From assembly GCF_000691225.1 (NCBI RefSeq), contig NZ_JMSZ01000042.1, positions 124,001-188,000 on the forward strand: a stretch of 64,000 nucleotides of DNA, written 5' to 3'. Numbering within the stretch: position 1 is the first letter of the stretch; each line of letters opens with the position of its first letter. Positions 14,297 to 22,439 of this stretch are shown one piece after another. This DNA comes from Nitrincola lacisaponensis. GTDB taxonomy: Bacteria > Pseudomonadota > Gammaproteobacteria > Pseudomonadales > Balneatricaceae. The notes beneath the pieces are model-generated. The model was not told the DNA's origin, did no database searches, and saw nothing but the letters and a program-made list of their open reading frames with translations. Position numbers and translations under genes: made by a program.

Positions 14297-14326
14297 TTAT
14301 CGTAGGTTTTAAACCATGGGGATCAC

Positions 14327-15013
14327 ATGAAGAAGGAAAAAACAAGAAAGTTGTGGTGGCTAATATCCCCAACATATAAATATGCAGAAAAGAAGAAGCT
14401 CGAACTTATAGAAAAAACTGGCAAACCCAGCGACCTATCTGATGCACTGCGCGAATATAATAGGCGTTATCTTCTGATGTCTATCAGCTGGTGTGTGGGG
14501 GCAGCGATTTTAGTACCCATAGGGCACTATTTTTTTGATGGCGGGTATTATGCGCATGATTTTGCCAAATATGTGTTTGGTGGGCTGGTCATTTTCTTAT
14601 CGTGGATTTTTCTTATTTCAAGAGCTGTAGAGATATTTAAATCATTTCTGGATGACGCGGTTCAAAAACTCGATGGAGATAAGCCTTCGAGTGACCTTAA
14701 ATATGGACAGAGACTAAGACTTTCATTTAATAGCTACATTGAGCTAATTATAAATTTTGCTACCTTGTACTATTTAGCACCGTCCTATTACTTTAAGGAT
14801 TGCTACCAGTTTTCGACAATATTTGAAGCGATCTATTTTAGTGGCGTCACTATAACCACTCTTGGCTATGGCGATATAAGCCCATCAAATCCTATCCTCC
14901 AGCTACTTTCTGTTTTTCAGGTTCTTGCAGGGTTTTCACTTATTGTTGTCTGTTTTGCAATTTACTCTGGCCTAGCTCTGGGCCAGGAAAAATCTAACAA
15001 TCGCGTCAATTAG
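14327..15013 (+). CDS. Potassium-channel-type membrane protein (cassette 15)
   Basis: 228 residues. Two N-terminal helices (about 50-75 and 84-107), a charged linker with a long helix, then a typical two-helix pore module: outer helix LIINFATLYYLAP, pore helix FEAIYFSGVTI, selectivity filter TTLGYGD, and inner helix LLSVFQVLAGFSLIVVCFAIYSGL. The TxGYGD filter is diagnostic for K+-selective channels (Ion_trans_2 type). No RCK/TrkA domain follows. The last few residues (NNRVN) and the stop are encoded by attC15. An ion channel in a cassette could act in osmoadaptation, or as a membrane-depolarising effector. Confidence 0.85.
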   Translation: MKKEKTRKLWWLISPTYKYAEKKKLELIEKTGKPSDLSDALREYNRRYLLMSISWCVGAAILVPIGHYFFDGGYYAHDFAKYVFGGLVIFLSWIFLISRAVEIFKSFLDDAVQKLDGDKPSSDLKYGQRLRLSFNSYIELIINFATLYYLAPSYYFKDCYQFSTIFEAIYFSGVTITTLGYGDISPSNPILQLLSVFQVLAGFSLIVVCFAIYSGLALGQEKSNNRVN

Positions 15014-15052
15014 GACGCTCGCAAGCTCGCGCCTATTACGCGGGCGTTAGAA
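14992..15052 (+). other. attC15 (end of cassette 15)
   Basis: R'' ATCTAAC at 14992-14998 is complementary to the cassette start GTTAGAT. R' GTTAGAA is at 15046-15052. The arms TAGGACGC/GCGCCTA are visible; it contains the stop of the channel gene. Confidence 0.88.
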
Positions 15053-15078
15053 TTGCAGTACGAAACAAAGGAGTAAGC

Positions 15079-15573
15079 ATGAATGTTCGCCATGTGGTTG
15101 AAGACGACTTTAGTGAAATAACAGAAATACTCAATCACTATATACTTAATAGCGATGCTCGTTATTTTGAGCCATCTCCTGTTCCATTAAGTGATAGGAA
15201 ATCGTGGCTACTTTCATTCAGTCAAGAAACACCATGTCAAATGTTTGTGGCGGTGAATGATAATGAAGTATTAGGGTTTTGTTGTTCACAAAAATATAGG
15301 CCTGAAGCTGCATACAATGAAACAGTTGAGGTCAGTGTATATATTTCACCCAAGTCAAAGTCGGTAGGTGTTGGGACGCATTTGTATAACTCTCTGTTTG
15401 TATCGCTGGAGATTTTTGGACTTCACAGAGCAATAGCAGGAGTAGCGTTGCCTAATGTAGCCTCGCTTGCATTCCATAAAAAGTTTGGTTTCATTGAAGT
15501 TGGCACATTTGATGAGTACGGAGTGAAAGATGGGAGGTACATTAGTACTACTTGGTTGCAGAAAAAACTGTAA
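15079..15573 (+). CDS. GNAT acetyltransferase, phosphinothricin-acetyltransferase-like (cassette 16)
   Basis: 164 residues from ATG 15079, with AAAGGAG upstream. It matches the PAT/Bar-MddA pattern: a start HVVEDDFSEITEILNHYILNS, then EPSPVPLSDRKSWL, VLGFCCSQKYRPEAAYNETVEVSVYISP, an acetyl-CoA loop degenerate at SKSVGVGTHLYNSL, the P-N-x-x-S-x-x-F-H-K-x-F-G-F block (LPNVASLAFHKKFGF) and the C-terminal V-K-D-G-R-Y W-LQ-like end. The family acetylates small amines such as phosphinothricin or methionine sulfoximine. The true substrate is unknown. Confidence 0.85.
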   Translation: MNVRHVVEDDFSEITEILNHYILNSDARYFEPSPVPLSDRKSWLLSFSQETPCQMFVAVNDNEVLGFCCSQKYRPEAAYNETVEVSVYISPKSKSVGVGTHLYNSLFVSLEIFGLHRAIAGVALPNVASLAFHKKFGFIEVGTFDEYGVKDGRYISTTWLQKKL

Positions 15574-15579
15574 ATTTAC

Positions 15580-15638
15580 TTCTAACAAGTGGCTCCATTT
15601 GACGCCACAAAGCGGCGCAAATGAGCCGGACGTTAAGC
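15580..15638 (+). other. attC16 (end of cassette 16)
   Basis: R'' TTCTAAC at 15580-15586 is complementary to the cassette start GTTAGAA. R' GTTAAGC is at 15632-15638 in an ACGTTA context. Confidence 0.88.
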
Positions 15639-15693
15639 CTGTTCGCTCACAATCGAAATTGACGTAGCATGGAAGCCGTGCTACCGTTCTATC

Positions 15694-15987
15694 ATGATTA
15701 TTCATTTCAAAGATAAGGGCACCGAAGATATCTTCAATGGAGTGGCCTCCAAGGCAGCCCGAAAATTATGCCCACAGTCTTTGTGGAGAATTGCTGTAAG
15801 AAAGCTCGAATTATTGGACTCTGTTGTCCATCGTGATGAGCTGAAAGTTCCTCCGGGTAACAGGTTGGAAGCTTTGTCTGGCGATAGAAAAGGGCAGCAC
15901 AGTATTCGAGTGAACGATCAATATAGGATCTGCTTTAAGTGGACTGAAGCTGGCCCCGACGAAGTAGAGCTAACCGATTACCACTAG
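15694..15987 (+). CDS. higB: HigB-type ribosome-dependent mRNA interferase toxin (cassette 17)
   Basis: 97 residues with RelE/HigB fold signatures: IHFKDKGTEDIFNG, AARKLCPQSLWRIAVRKLELLDSV, the block PPGNRLEALSGDRKGQHSIRVNDQYRICFKW and the C-terminal VELTDYH. This is the compact HigB (GraT) group that cuts mRNA on the ribosome. The toxin comes first and the antitoxin 10 bases later, the usual order of higBA. A 50-base leader after R' of attC16 leaves room for an own promoter. Confidence 0.93.
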   Translation: MIIHFKDKGTEDIFNGVASKAARKLCPQSLWRIAVRKLELLDSVVHRDELKVPPGNRLEALSGDRKGQHSIRVNDQYRICFKWTEAGPDEVELTDYH

Positions 15988-15996
15988 AGGTAAAAT

Positions 15997-16314
15997 ATGA
16001 TCCGTATTCCTACACATAGACAGCCGATCCATCCTGGTGAAATGCTTCTAGAAGAGTTTTTGCACCCGATGCAAATTACACAGCGCGAACTGGCAGATGC
16101 CATTCATGTTCCTTACCAAAGGGTTAATGAACTGGTTAATCAGAAGCGTGGTATCACGCCCAGTACTGCGCTTCGTTTGGGCCTGTTCTTTGGTGTTTCG
16201 GCCGACTTTTGGCTCAACCTGCAAATCAGATGGGACCTTTACAAGACACAACAAGCAGAGCAGGACGATTTAGCCGAGATTCAAGATGTCACTCATTGGC
16301 GGCAGATGGCTTAA
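15997..16314 (+). CDS. higA: HigA-type XRE antitoxin (cassette 17)
   Basis: 105 residues. It starts with RQPIHPGEMLLEEFLHPM, then a helix-turn-helix ITQRELADAIHVPYQRVNELVNQKRGITPSTALRLGLFFGVSADFWLNLQ, which is diagnostic of the HigA/VapI group. It neutralises HigB and represses the operon. The stop overlaps R'' of attC17. HigBA is one of the commonest cassette-borne toxin-antitoxin pairs and stabilises arrays against cassette loss. Confidence 0.94.
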   Translation: MIRIPTHRQPIHPGEMLLEEFLHPMQITQRELADAIHVPYQRVNELVNQKRGITPSTALRLGLFFGVSADFWLNLQIRWDLYKTQQAEQDDLAEIQDVTHWRQMA

Positions 16315-16380
16315 CAAACGCAAGCACACGGAACAATTTTTCGCTTCGCTGCAAATTGTCCGGTGTTGCGAGCGTTATGC
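16309..16380 (+). other. attC17 (end of cassette 17)
   Basis: R'' GCTTAAC at 16309-16315 is complementary to the cassette start GTTAAGC. R' GTTATGC is at 16374-16380. Same general layout as attC1 and attC14 (CACGGAACAATTTTTCGC ... AATTGTCCGGTG). Confidence 0.9.
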
Positions 16381-16476
16381 GCACTCGCAATATTTCGCAG
16401 GATCGGCTGGCTGGCGGCAATTGTCGCTGCAAAAGAGATAGCTAAATGACCCGCGATGGGTTTCGTTAATCTGCTT

Positions 16477-16511
16477 CCTGCGTCCGCCGCCATAATGGCG
16501 GCGGACGCAGG
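16477..16511. terminator. 35-base perfect palindrome after the hydrolase gene
   Basis: CCTGCGTCCGCCGCCAT (16477-16493) and ATGGCGGCGGACGCAGG (16495-16511) are perfect complements around a single A. It starts 9 bases beyond the stop of the leftward hydrolase gene. The stem is very stable and GC-rich, but neither side has a U-run, so it may be a Rho-type stop, an mRNA 3' stabiliser, or a protein-binding palindrome. Confidence 0.55.
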
Positions 16512-16519
16512 CATTGCAA

Positions 16520-17464
16520 TCAGGCAGACAGGTGTTTTTGGAAAAACGGAACGACTTTTTCGAGTGCCTTCGTGGTGGCCTCAGGCTGGTCGTACAAGTC
16601 ATAGTGCGAAGTATTCGGCAGTACCAGCAGTTCCTTGTCTTTTGATGCCGCCCGGCCGTAGATCTCCAGGCCATCGCGATAGGCTCCGAAGCCGCCGGGC
16701 TTGTCGCCTATCACTACCAGTAACGGCTGGGTCAGCAACACCTCGGCGAGGTGGAAGGCATCCCAGTCGACTGCCGCAGCCCGGCGCGAGAACAGGAAGC
16801 TGGTCTTACCTTGTGGGGCCTGGCCGCGAGGTGTCTTGTAGTAGTCGGTAGCCTCAAGCACATCAATGTCGGTAACACCGGCCTTTTTTGCGCCCTCCAC
16901 GCTGGGCGGAAGTACGTCGTCCACCTGCGCTTTGCCGCCACGAGCCTCGGCGGTGCGCTGACTAGCCATGGCTTCCAGCGTCCCAAGCGGATCGTAACCG
17001 GCAAAGCCTTCGCGACTGATGCGCCCGAAGTTGGCGCCGGTGATGGAGACCACGGCTTTGAGCCGGCGCTCGGATTTGGCGGTGCTGATGGCGTATCCGC
17101 TGCCACCGCAGACGCCGAGCACGCCGATACGGTCGGCATCCACATAGGGCAAGGTCACCAGATAGTCGATGACTTGGCGAAAATCCTCCACGCGCTGGCC
17201 CGGGTCCTCGGTAAGGCGGGGCTCGCCGCCGCTGGCCCCCTGGTAGCTGGCATCGAAGGCGATCACTATGAAGCCTTCACTGGCAAGCGCGGCGCCGTAG
17301 ACATTGCCGGAGGTCTGCTCCTTGCAGCTGCCAATGGGGTGCGCACTGATGATCGCCGGGTAGGTTTGGTGCTTGTCAAAGCCCGGCGGGAAGTGGATGT
17401 CTGCTGCGATGTGCCACGCCATGCCCGGGTTTTGGATGTTAACGGTTTCAATGACGTTATTCAT
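16520..17464 (-). CDS. Alpha/beta hydrolase, YcjY-like (cassette 18, reverse orientation)
   Basis: 314 residues, dienelactone-hydrolase-like esterase group. Visible: AAVIISAHPIGSCKEQ (oxyanion region), an FDASYQGASGGEP strand-loop, the nucleophile-elbow region ADRIGVLGVCGGSGYA where the usual G-x-S-x-G reads G-V-C-G-G, and LPNTSHYDLYD with the catalytic His near the end. A Cys as nucleophile is known in dienelactone hydrolases. It reads against the cassette array and is divergent from a LysR gene 135 bases away, which likely controls it. GC content and codon use are higher than in neighbours. Substrate unknown. Confidence 0.85.
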   Translation of the reverse strand: MNNVIETVNIQNPGMAWHIAADIHFPPGFDKHQTYPAIISAHPIGSCKEQTSGNVYGAALASEGFIVIAFDASYQGASGGEPRLTEDPGQRVEDFRQVIDYLVTLPYVDADRIGVLGVCGGSGYAISTAKSERRLKAVVSITGANFGRISREGFAGYDPLGTLEAMASQRTAEARGGKAQVDDVLPPSVEGAKKAGVTDIDVLEATDYYKTPRGQAPQGKTSFLFSRRAAAVDWDAFHLAEVLLTQPLLVVIGDKPGGFGAYRDGLEIYGRAASKDKELLVLPNTSHYDLYDQPEATTKALEKVVPFFQKHLSA

Positions 17465-17599
17465 GGGTGGATCCTCCTGAAAAGGGTGGTGTTTGGACGT
17501 TAGACGCTTGGCAAATGCCAGCGTGAGTACATCGTAGGCACTGGCAGGCTATTTGATAATACGGCAAAATAAGGATGCCATTATTAGCAGGATTTATGA
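17465..17599. promoter_or_regulatory. Divergent promoter region between hydrolase and LysR gene
   Basis: 135 bases between two divergent starts. AT-rich stretches at 17550-17575 (ATTTGATAAT, AAAATAAGGATG) could carry promoter elements and a LysR T-N11-A site. The stem-like GCTTGGCAAATGCCAGC lies at about 17505-17521. No exact operator is claimed. Confidence 0.4.
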
Positions 17600-18496
17600 A
17601 TGAAGGGGCGTCAGCTGCAAGATTTGATGGCTTTCCTCGCGGTCGCTGAAGAGGCCAGCTTTACCCGGGCCGCCGCGCGACTGGGGGTTTCACAATCGGC
17701 GTTGAGCCAGATCATCCGGGGTCTGGAGGAGCGTCTTGGGTTGCGCTTGTTCTCGCGCACGACGCGCAGTGTCTCGATGACTGCAGCCGGTGATCGGCTA
17801 TTCGCGCTGGTGGCCCCGTCCATGCGCCAGATTGAGTCGGGCCTTGAAGAGATAACCGCATTACGGGATAAGCCCGCCGGGACGGTCCGCCTGACGGCCG
17901 ACGAGTATGCGGTGCACCGTGTGCTGTTGCCGGCAATTGAGCGTTTCCTTCTTGAGTATCCGGATATCCGGGTGGAACTGGCCGTCGACTATGGCCTCAC
18001 GGATATTGTCAGCGGCCGTTTCGATGCCGGCGTTCGTCGCGGTGGTCTGGTGGAGAAGGACATGATCGCGGTACCGATCAGTGGTCCGCACCCGATGGCG
18101 GTGGTCGGTGCTCCCGCTTACTTTGAGCGTAGACCGCAACCGAAGCACCCGCACGACCTCACAGAACATTCCTGCATCAATCTCCGTCTGCCCACGCACG
18201 GCGAGCAATTTTCTTGGTTGTTTGTAGAGTCAGGGAAGGAAATGCGAGTAAAAGTGGAAGGTCCATTGATCACCAATAGCATCGCGTCTGTTCGCGACGC
18301 CGCGCTGGCCGGGCTTGGTTTAGCCTACCTGCCGCAGGCGTACTTTGAGAAAGAGCTGGAATCCGGGGAGCTGGTCGAAGTGCTTGGTCAGTGGCGCAAG
18401 ACCTTCGAACCCTATCACCTTTATTACCCAAGCCGCCGCCATTCGTCGCCGGCATTTTCGCTGCTGCTCAATGCGCTACGCTATAGGCAGCAATGA
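17600..18496 (+). CDS. LysR-family transcriptional regulator (cassette 18)
   Basis: 298 residues, full length. N-terminal winged helix-turn-helix: LQDLMAFLAVAEEASFTRAAARLGVSQSALSQIIRGLEERLGLRLFSRTTRSVSMTAAG. The effector-binding domain (about 90-298) contains GTVRLTADEYAVHRVLLPAIERFLLEYPDI. Its closest look is the group next to dehydrogenase or hydrolase genes (PBP2_CrgA-like). It likely senses a small molecule and controls the divergent hydrolase gene and itself. Both genes lie between R' of attC17 and an R'' that pairs with it, so this regulator and its target form one 2.2-kb cassette. Confidence 0.92.
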   Translation: MKGRQLQDLMAFLAVAEEASFTRAAARLGVSQSALSQIIRGLEERLGLRLFSRTTRSVSMTAAGDRLFALVAPSMRQIESGLEEITALRDKPAGTVRLTADEYAVHRVLLPAIERFLLEYPDIRVELAVDYGLTDIVSGRFDAGVRRGGLVEKDMIAVPISGPHPMAVVGAPAYFERRPQPKHPHDLTEHSCINLRLPTHGEQFSWLFVESGKEMRVKVEGPLITNSIASVRDAALAGLGLAYLPQAYFEKELESGELVEVLGQWRKTFEPYHLYYPSRRHSSPAFSLLLNALRYRQQ

Positions 18497-18561
18497 TTAT
18501 CTTCGAAAGTCGTCAAGGGGCGAGCGTGGAAAGTCGGCTCAAGCGTCACCAAACTGTCGCA

Positions 18562-19205
<644 letters not shown>

Positions 19206-19364
19206 AAATTAACCATACAAGTGCCTTAAACATCGCGGCCTACGGCCGTTGGACTCACAACAAGTTGCTCGCCGTTTAGGCGTGCGTATGCCTACAAGCT
19301 CGTAGCGCCCGGCAATAATATGAGCTAATATATGACCATAATTTAGAGCTGAATAGGGTTTTTT
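19206..19364 (+). other. Intergenic scar between IS110 remnant and toxin-antitoxin cassette
   Basis: No intact R' core (GTTRRRY complementary to the R'' at 19906) is present here. AACAAGTTGCTCGCCG with GCGCCCGGCAA (19249-19310) might be a decayed attC arm pair, and TAGGC...GCCTA forms a small stem. CATAAT at 19335 could be the -10 of the antitoxin promoter. All three readings are weak. Confidence 0.3.
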
Positions 19365-19616
19365 ATGCGTCAGGTATTAGCGGATTTTTCTGTAAGTATT
19401 TCAGAGTTAAAGAAAAACCCTTCAGCCTTACTGTCTCAGGCGAGTGGTTCACCCATAGCAGTGCTGAATCACAACAAGCCAGCGGCTTACCTGGTTCCAG
19501 CGGAGACCTACGAGGCTCTGATGGATATGGTCGACGACTATGAACTGGCGCAGCTTGTTGAGGAGCGTCGTGGCGACAAAGATCAAGCTATAGCGGTGTC
19601 GTTGGATGACTTATAA
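19365..19616 (+). CDS. Phd/YefM-type (RelB-like) antitoxin (cassette 19)
   Basis: 83 residues. Phd/YefM-like N-terminus for DNA binding: VSISELKKNPSALLSQASGSPIAVLNHNKPAAYLVPAETYEALMDMVDDYEL, followed by an acidic toxin-binding tail (EERRGDKDQAIAVSLDDL). It binds and neutralises the toxin encoded by the next gene and represses the operon. The stop overlaps the toxin start by 11 bases, giving coupled translation. Confidence 0.93.
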   Translation: MRQVLADFSVSISELKKNPSALLSQASGSPIAVLNHNKPAAYLVPAETYEALMDMVDDYELAQLVEERRGDKDQAIAVSLDDL

Positions 19617-19890
19617 CCTGCGCTTTCTTCCGGCTGCGCTGAAAGAGTGGGAAAAGCTTGGTGCCCCAATAAAGAGCCAGTTCAAGAAAAAGTTGGCGGA
19701 GCGATTGGAAAATCCCAGAGTGGCTGCTGATAAATTAAGTGGCTATGAATCCGTGTATAAAATTAAACTGCGCTCTGCTGGTTACCGGTTAGCCTATGAG
19801 GTTATGGACGATGAGCTGCTTGTGTATGTGCTTGCCGTAGGCAAGCGGGAAAAAAGCAAGGTTTACTCGTCTCTCAAAAAGCGAACCTGA
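19606..19890 (+). CDS. relE: RelE-family mRNA interferase toxin (cassette 19)
   Basis: 94 residues with the RelE core: YNLRFLPAALKEWEKLGAPIKSQFKKKLAERLENP, the catalytic-site loop LSGYESVYKIKLRSAGYRLAYEV, and VLAVGKREKSKVYSSLKKR with the late Arg and Tyr positions used in mRNA cleavage on the ribosome. Intact length. With the upstream antitoxin it forms a complete addiction module. The attC behind it is split by an IS1182-family element. Confidence 0.94.
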   Translation: MTYNLRFLPAALKEWEKLGAPIKSQFKKKLAERLENPRVAADKLSGYESVYKIKLRSAGYRLAYEVMDDELLVYVLAVGKREKSKVYSSLKKRT

Positions 19891-19905
19891 CATGAAGCGG
19901 AGCGG

Positions 19906-19961
19906 GCATAACAAACGGTTGCAACAGACGTAGTTCCACTACGCTGTTGAACGCGGGCGTT
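19906..19961 (+). other. attC19, split in its R' core by IS1182-family insertion
   Basis: R'' GCATAAC at 19906-19912. The arms AACGGTTGCAAC and GTTGAACGC are present, and the R' core begins CGTT at 19958-19961 and continues after the IS as CGTTATGT at 21542-21549. Removing the IS and one CGTT gives a complete short attC. Confidence 0.85.
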
Positions 19962-21541
19962 GAGACTGTCGGATAAGTCCTCCAGCCCTTGGCGGGTGGC
20001 ACAGTGATCGGCTAAGATCAATGAATCGACTTCGAGATCAGAGGTGGCAAGGATGGCACGGTACAAGCACTACGATTACAACCAGACCAAGATGATTCCG
20101 CTGCGTTTTGCGGATCAAATCCAACCCGGCACCTTTGAATATACGCTGAACCACGTCGTGGATAATGATCTCGATCTCAGCGTGTTTGAATCCCGCTATC
20201 GCAATGACGTCAACGGTGCTCCGGCTTATGATCCGGCAATTCTGCTGAAGGTGGTGTTATTCGCTTACTCCCGAGGCATCACTAGTAGCCGCAAGATTGC
20301 GCAGGCGTGTCGTGAGAACGTGATTTTCATGGCTCTGTCGGCTGACAGCCAACCGCATCACAGCACGATTGCAGAGTTTATCTCCCGTATGGATGAAGTG
20401 ATCGCGCCGTTGTTTACGCATGTGCTGATGGTGTGTGATGGGCTCAACCTGATTGGTCGGGAGATGTTTGCCATTGATGGCTGTAAGCTACCCTCTAATG
20501 CCGCCAAAGAATGGAGCGGTACACGTGCTGAATTAAACCGTAAACAGGCCAAGATAGACCGTGCAGTTTCACGTATGCTGACCGTGCATCAGCAAGGGGA
20601 CCATCAGGATCAACCGCCTGAAATCCTCGCCCGTGAGCAGGCTCAGATTGAGAAATTGGAAAAGGTCTCTGCCAAGATAAAAAAGCACTTAGCGACCGCG
20701 CCTGAACGGCTCGGTCAGCGTGGTACACCGATAAAGGGCAATATCACTGATCCCGATAGTGCCAATATAAAGCTGATCTATCACTTGGGTATCGATGGCT
20801 ACATTGCCGATAACCAGTTCCGTAAATGCGATCCACGCTTTGCTGAATCTGTAACCTTCAATAAAGCCCAGGCACAGCGACGTAAAGAACGTGGTGGCCA
20901 GGTAGCACAACGTTTCACACCCGCTGAGTTTAATTATGATCCGCTGACGGAAACCTGCCGTTGCCCGGTTGGCCAGCCGATGTGGAAACGCTTCAAGGGC
21001 CTGATTGGCGAGCAAGAAACCATCAGCTTCCAGGTTTACCGCCAACACTGTCGAGACTGCTCTCTAAAACATCAGTGCCTGCGTAGACCCAATCAACAAG
21101 ATGGACAACAAGTGAGCTTTACACTGGGTGAGCGCAAACTCCTGTCCAGTTTTATCGAGAAGATGAAGCAGAAGATCGACAGCCCAATGGGCCGCCATAT
21201 ATACAGTCAGCGCTTGGGAACAGTCGAGCCGGTGTTCGGCAACCTGGAAAGCAACAAAGGCTTGAATCGGTTTACCTTGAGGGGTAAATCCAAGGTGAAC
21301 GCGCAGTGGATGATGTATTGTATGGTACATAACCTTGAGAAGATTGCGACACAGGGGCAACAAAGGCATTGAGCTAAATCATAATCCACCAAATGGTGAC
21401 TGTGATAGCCTGAACTGATGAGTATCGGCTGTTTGAATGAGTGGCAAAGTTCACTGATATGAGCAGGTCACAATTAACAGAATGAAGCAGGGGCTGTCGA
21501 TGCTGGGAATTTTGATTTCAAAATGTCTAATCCGACAGGCT
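19962..21541 (+). mobile_element. IS1182-family insertion sequence in attC19
   Basis: 1,580 bases. The ends are inverted repeats: left ACTGTCGGATAAGTC (from 19965) and right GTCTAATCCGACAGGC (to 21540), with CTGTCGGAT shared exactly. The 4 bases CGTT flank both sides (19958-19961 and 21542-21545), a likely target duplication inside the GCGTTATG core. One intact transposase gene. Confidence 0.88.
20053..21372 (+). CDS. IS1182-family transposase
   Basis: 439 residues from ATG 20053 (GAGGTGG upstream; GTG 20044 also possible). DDE type: the N-terminal domain is DUF772-like (YDPAILLKVVLFAYSRGITSSRKIAQACRENV, then HSTIAEF), the catalytic core starts at MFAIDGCKLPSNAAKEWSG, and there is a coiled basic linker. 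A Cys-rich zinc-like region follows (CRCPVGQPMW ... CRDCSLKHQCLR). The C-terminal RLGTVEPVFGNLESNKGLNRFTLRGKSKVNAQW contains the last catalytic Glu. No frameshift seen, so it may be active. Confidence 0.93.
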   Translation: MARYKHYDYNQTKMIPLRFADQIQPGTFEYTLNHVVDNDLDLSVFESRYRNDVNGAPAYDPAILLKVVLFAYSRGITSSRKIAQACRENVIFMALSADSQPHHSTIAEFISRMDEVIAPLFTHVLMVCDGLNLIGREMFAIDGCKLPSNAAKEWSGTRAELNRKQAKIDRAVSRMLTVHQQGDHQDQPPEILAREQAQIEKLEKVSAKIKKHLATAPERLGQRGTPIKGNITDPDSANIKLIYHLGIDGYIADNQFRKCDPRFAESVTFNKAQAQRRKERGGQVAQRFTPAEFNYDPLTETCRCPVGQPMWKRFKGLIGEQETISFQVYRQHCRDCSLKHQCLRRPNQQDGQQVSFTLGERKLLSSFIEKMKQKIDSPMGRHIYSQRLGTVEPVFGNLESNKGLNRFTLRGKSKVNAQWMMYCMVHNLEKIATQGQQRH

Positions 21542-21583
21542 CGTTATGTGCTACCACAGCAATAGTTCGTAAGGAGTCGTCAA

Positions 21584-22438
21584 ATGTTCAAAACTGGTGT
21601 TAAGAAGGAAGCATTGAGGGCGCTTGAAAAAGCGCAGGCTGACTACACTGATCTTTGCGAAAGAGCGCAGGTCAAAGCGGAGGAACTTTTCAAGCTGAGG
21701 CAATCTACAAGCTTGGAGCTGATCCCAGAGGTCGAGGCGTACGTCAACAGTCTAGCCAACACCCCCAAGGATTTCGACAAGAGTTTTGCGGAGTACAAAG
21801 CCGAGTTCACAGTTTTCAACAGTATCCTGCATGAGTTAGAGCTTGCTGCTAAAGAGGCTCAAGTCAAGGCCGGTGGCGGCGCTGCGATCGGTGTAGCAGC
21901 AGGGGTCGGTACCGCAGCTTTTGCTCCTACTGCGGCCATGGCAGTGGCTACCACGTTTGGTACCGCATCAACTGGAACCGCCATTTCTACTTTGTCTGGT
22001 GCCGCAGCCTCTAAAGCGGCTTTGGCGTGGCTGGGTGGTGGAGCTTTGGCCAAAGGTGGCGCGGGTGTGGCCGGCGGTAAGGCTTTGCTGGCACTGGCCG
22101 GCCCGGTGGGCTGGGCAATTGGCGGTACTGCTATTGTGGGTGCTGGTTTGTTTGCCCGAAGCAAGAACGGCAAAATCGCAGATCAAGCCACTGCCGCTCG
22201 TAAAGAGCTGGAGGTTCATATACGAACAACCCGGTCAGCCACCCTAGAAATTGACCGAATGCTGGAGCAGACTGATCAACACACCAAGGGTATGCGTGAG
22301 ATGCTAACCAAGCTGAAGCAGGATGCACCGGTAGACTACAACCAGTTCAATCTGGAAATGCGCCAAAGTATCGCAGCACTGATTAATCATGTTCACTCAC
22401 TCTCCGAGTTGCTGAACAAGAAGGTGGATGTAAGCTGA
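21584..22438 (+). CDS. Glycine/alanine-rich membrane-inserting protein, unknown (cassette 20, gene A)
   Basis: 284 residues from ATG 21584 with AAGGAG about 8 bases upstream. Architecture: residues 1-95 are an amphipathic, coiled-coil-like helix region; 97-191 a continuous Gly/Ala-rich hydrophobic segment (GTASTGTAISTLSGAA, ALAWLGGGALAKGGAGVAGG, GPVGWAIGGTAIVGAGLF) like glycine-zipper or pore-forming hairpins; 192-284 a second helical, charged region. I have the impression that this Gly/Ala block recurs in uncharacterised bacterial proteins, but I know no proven function. It is followed after one base by gene B, so the two are translated together. Likely one partner of a two-component membrane system; defence or toxin function is inference. 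Confidence 0.75.
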   Translation: MFKTGVKKEALRALEKAQADYTDLCERAQVKAEELFKLRQSTSLELIPEVEAYVNSLANTPKDFDKSFAEYKAEFTVFNSILHELELAAKEAQVKAGGGAAIGVAAGVGTAAFAPTAAMAVATTFGTASTGTAISTLSGAAASKAALAWLGGGALAKGGAGVAGGKALLALAGPVGWAIGGTAIVGAGLFARSKNGKIADQATAARKELEVHIRTTRSATLEIDRMLEQTDQHTKGMREMLTKLKQDAPVDYNQFNLEMRQSIAALINHVHSLSELLNKKVDVS

Positions 22439-22439
22439 T

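Noticed and set aside
16751-17503. 250-residue plus-strand frame in cassette direction
   Set aside because: Antisense to a clear alpha/beta hydrolase with catalytic motifs; high-GC DNA gives long shadow frames.
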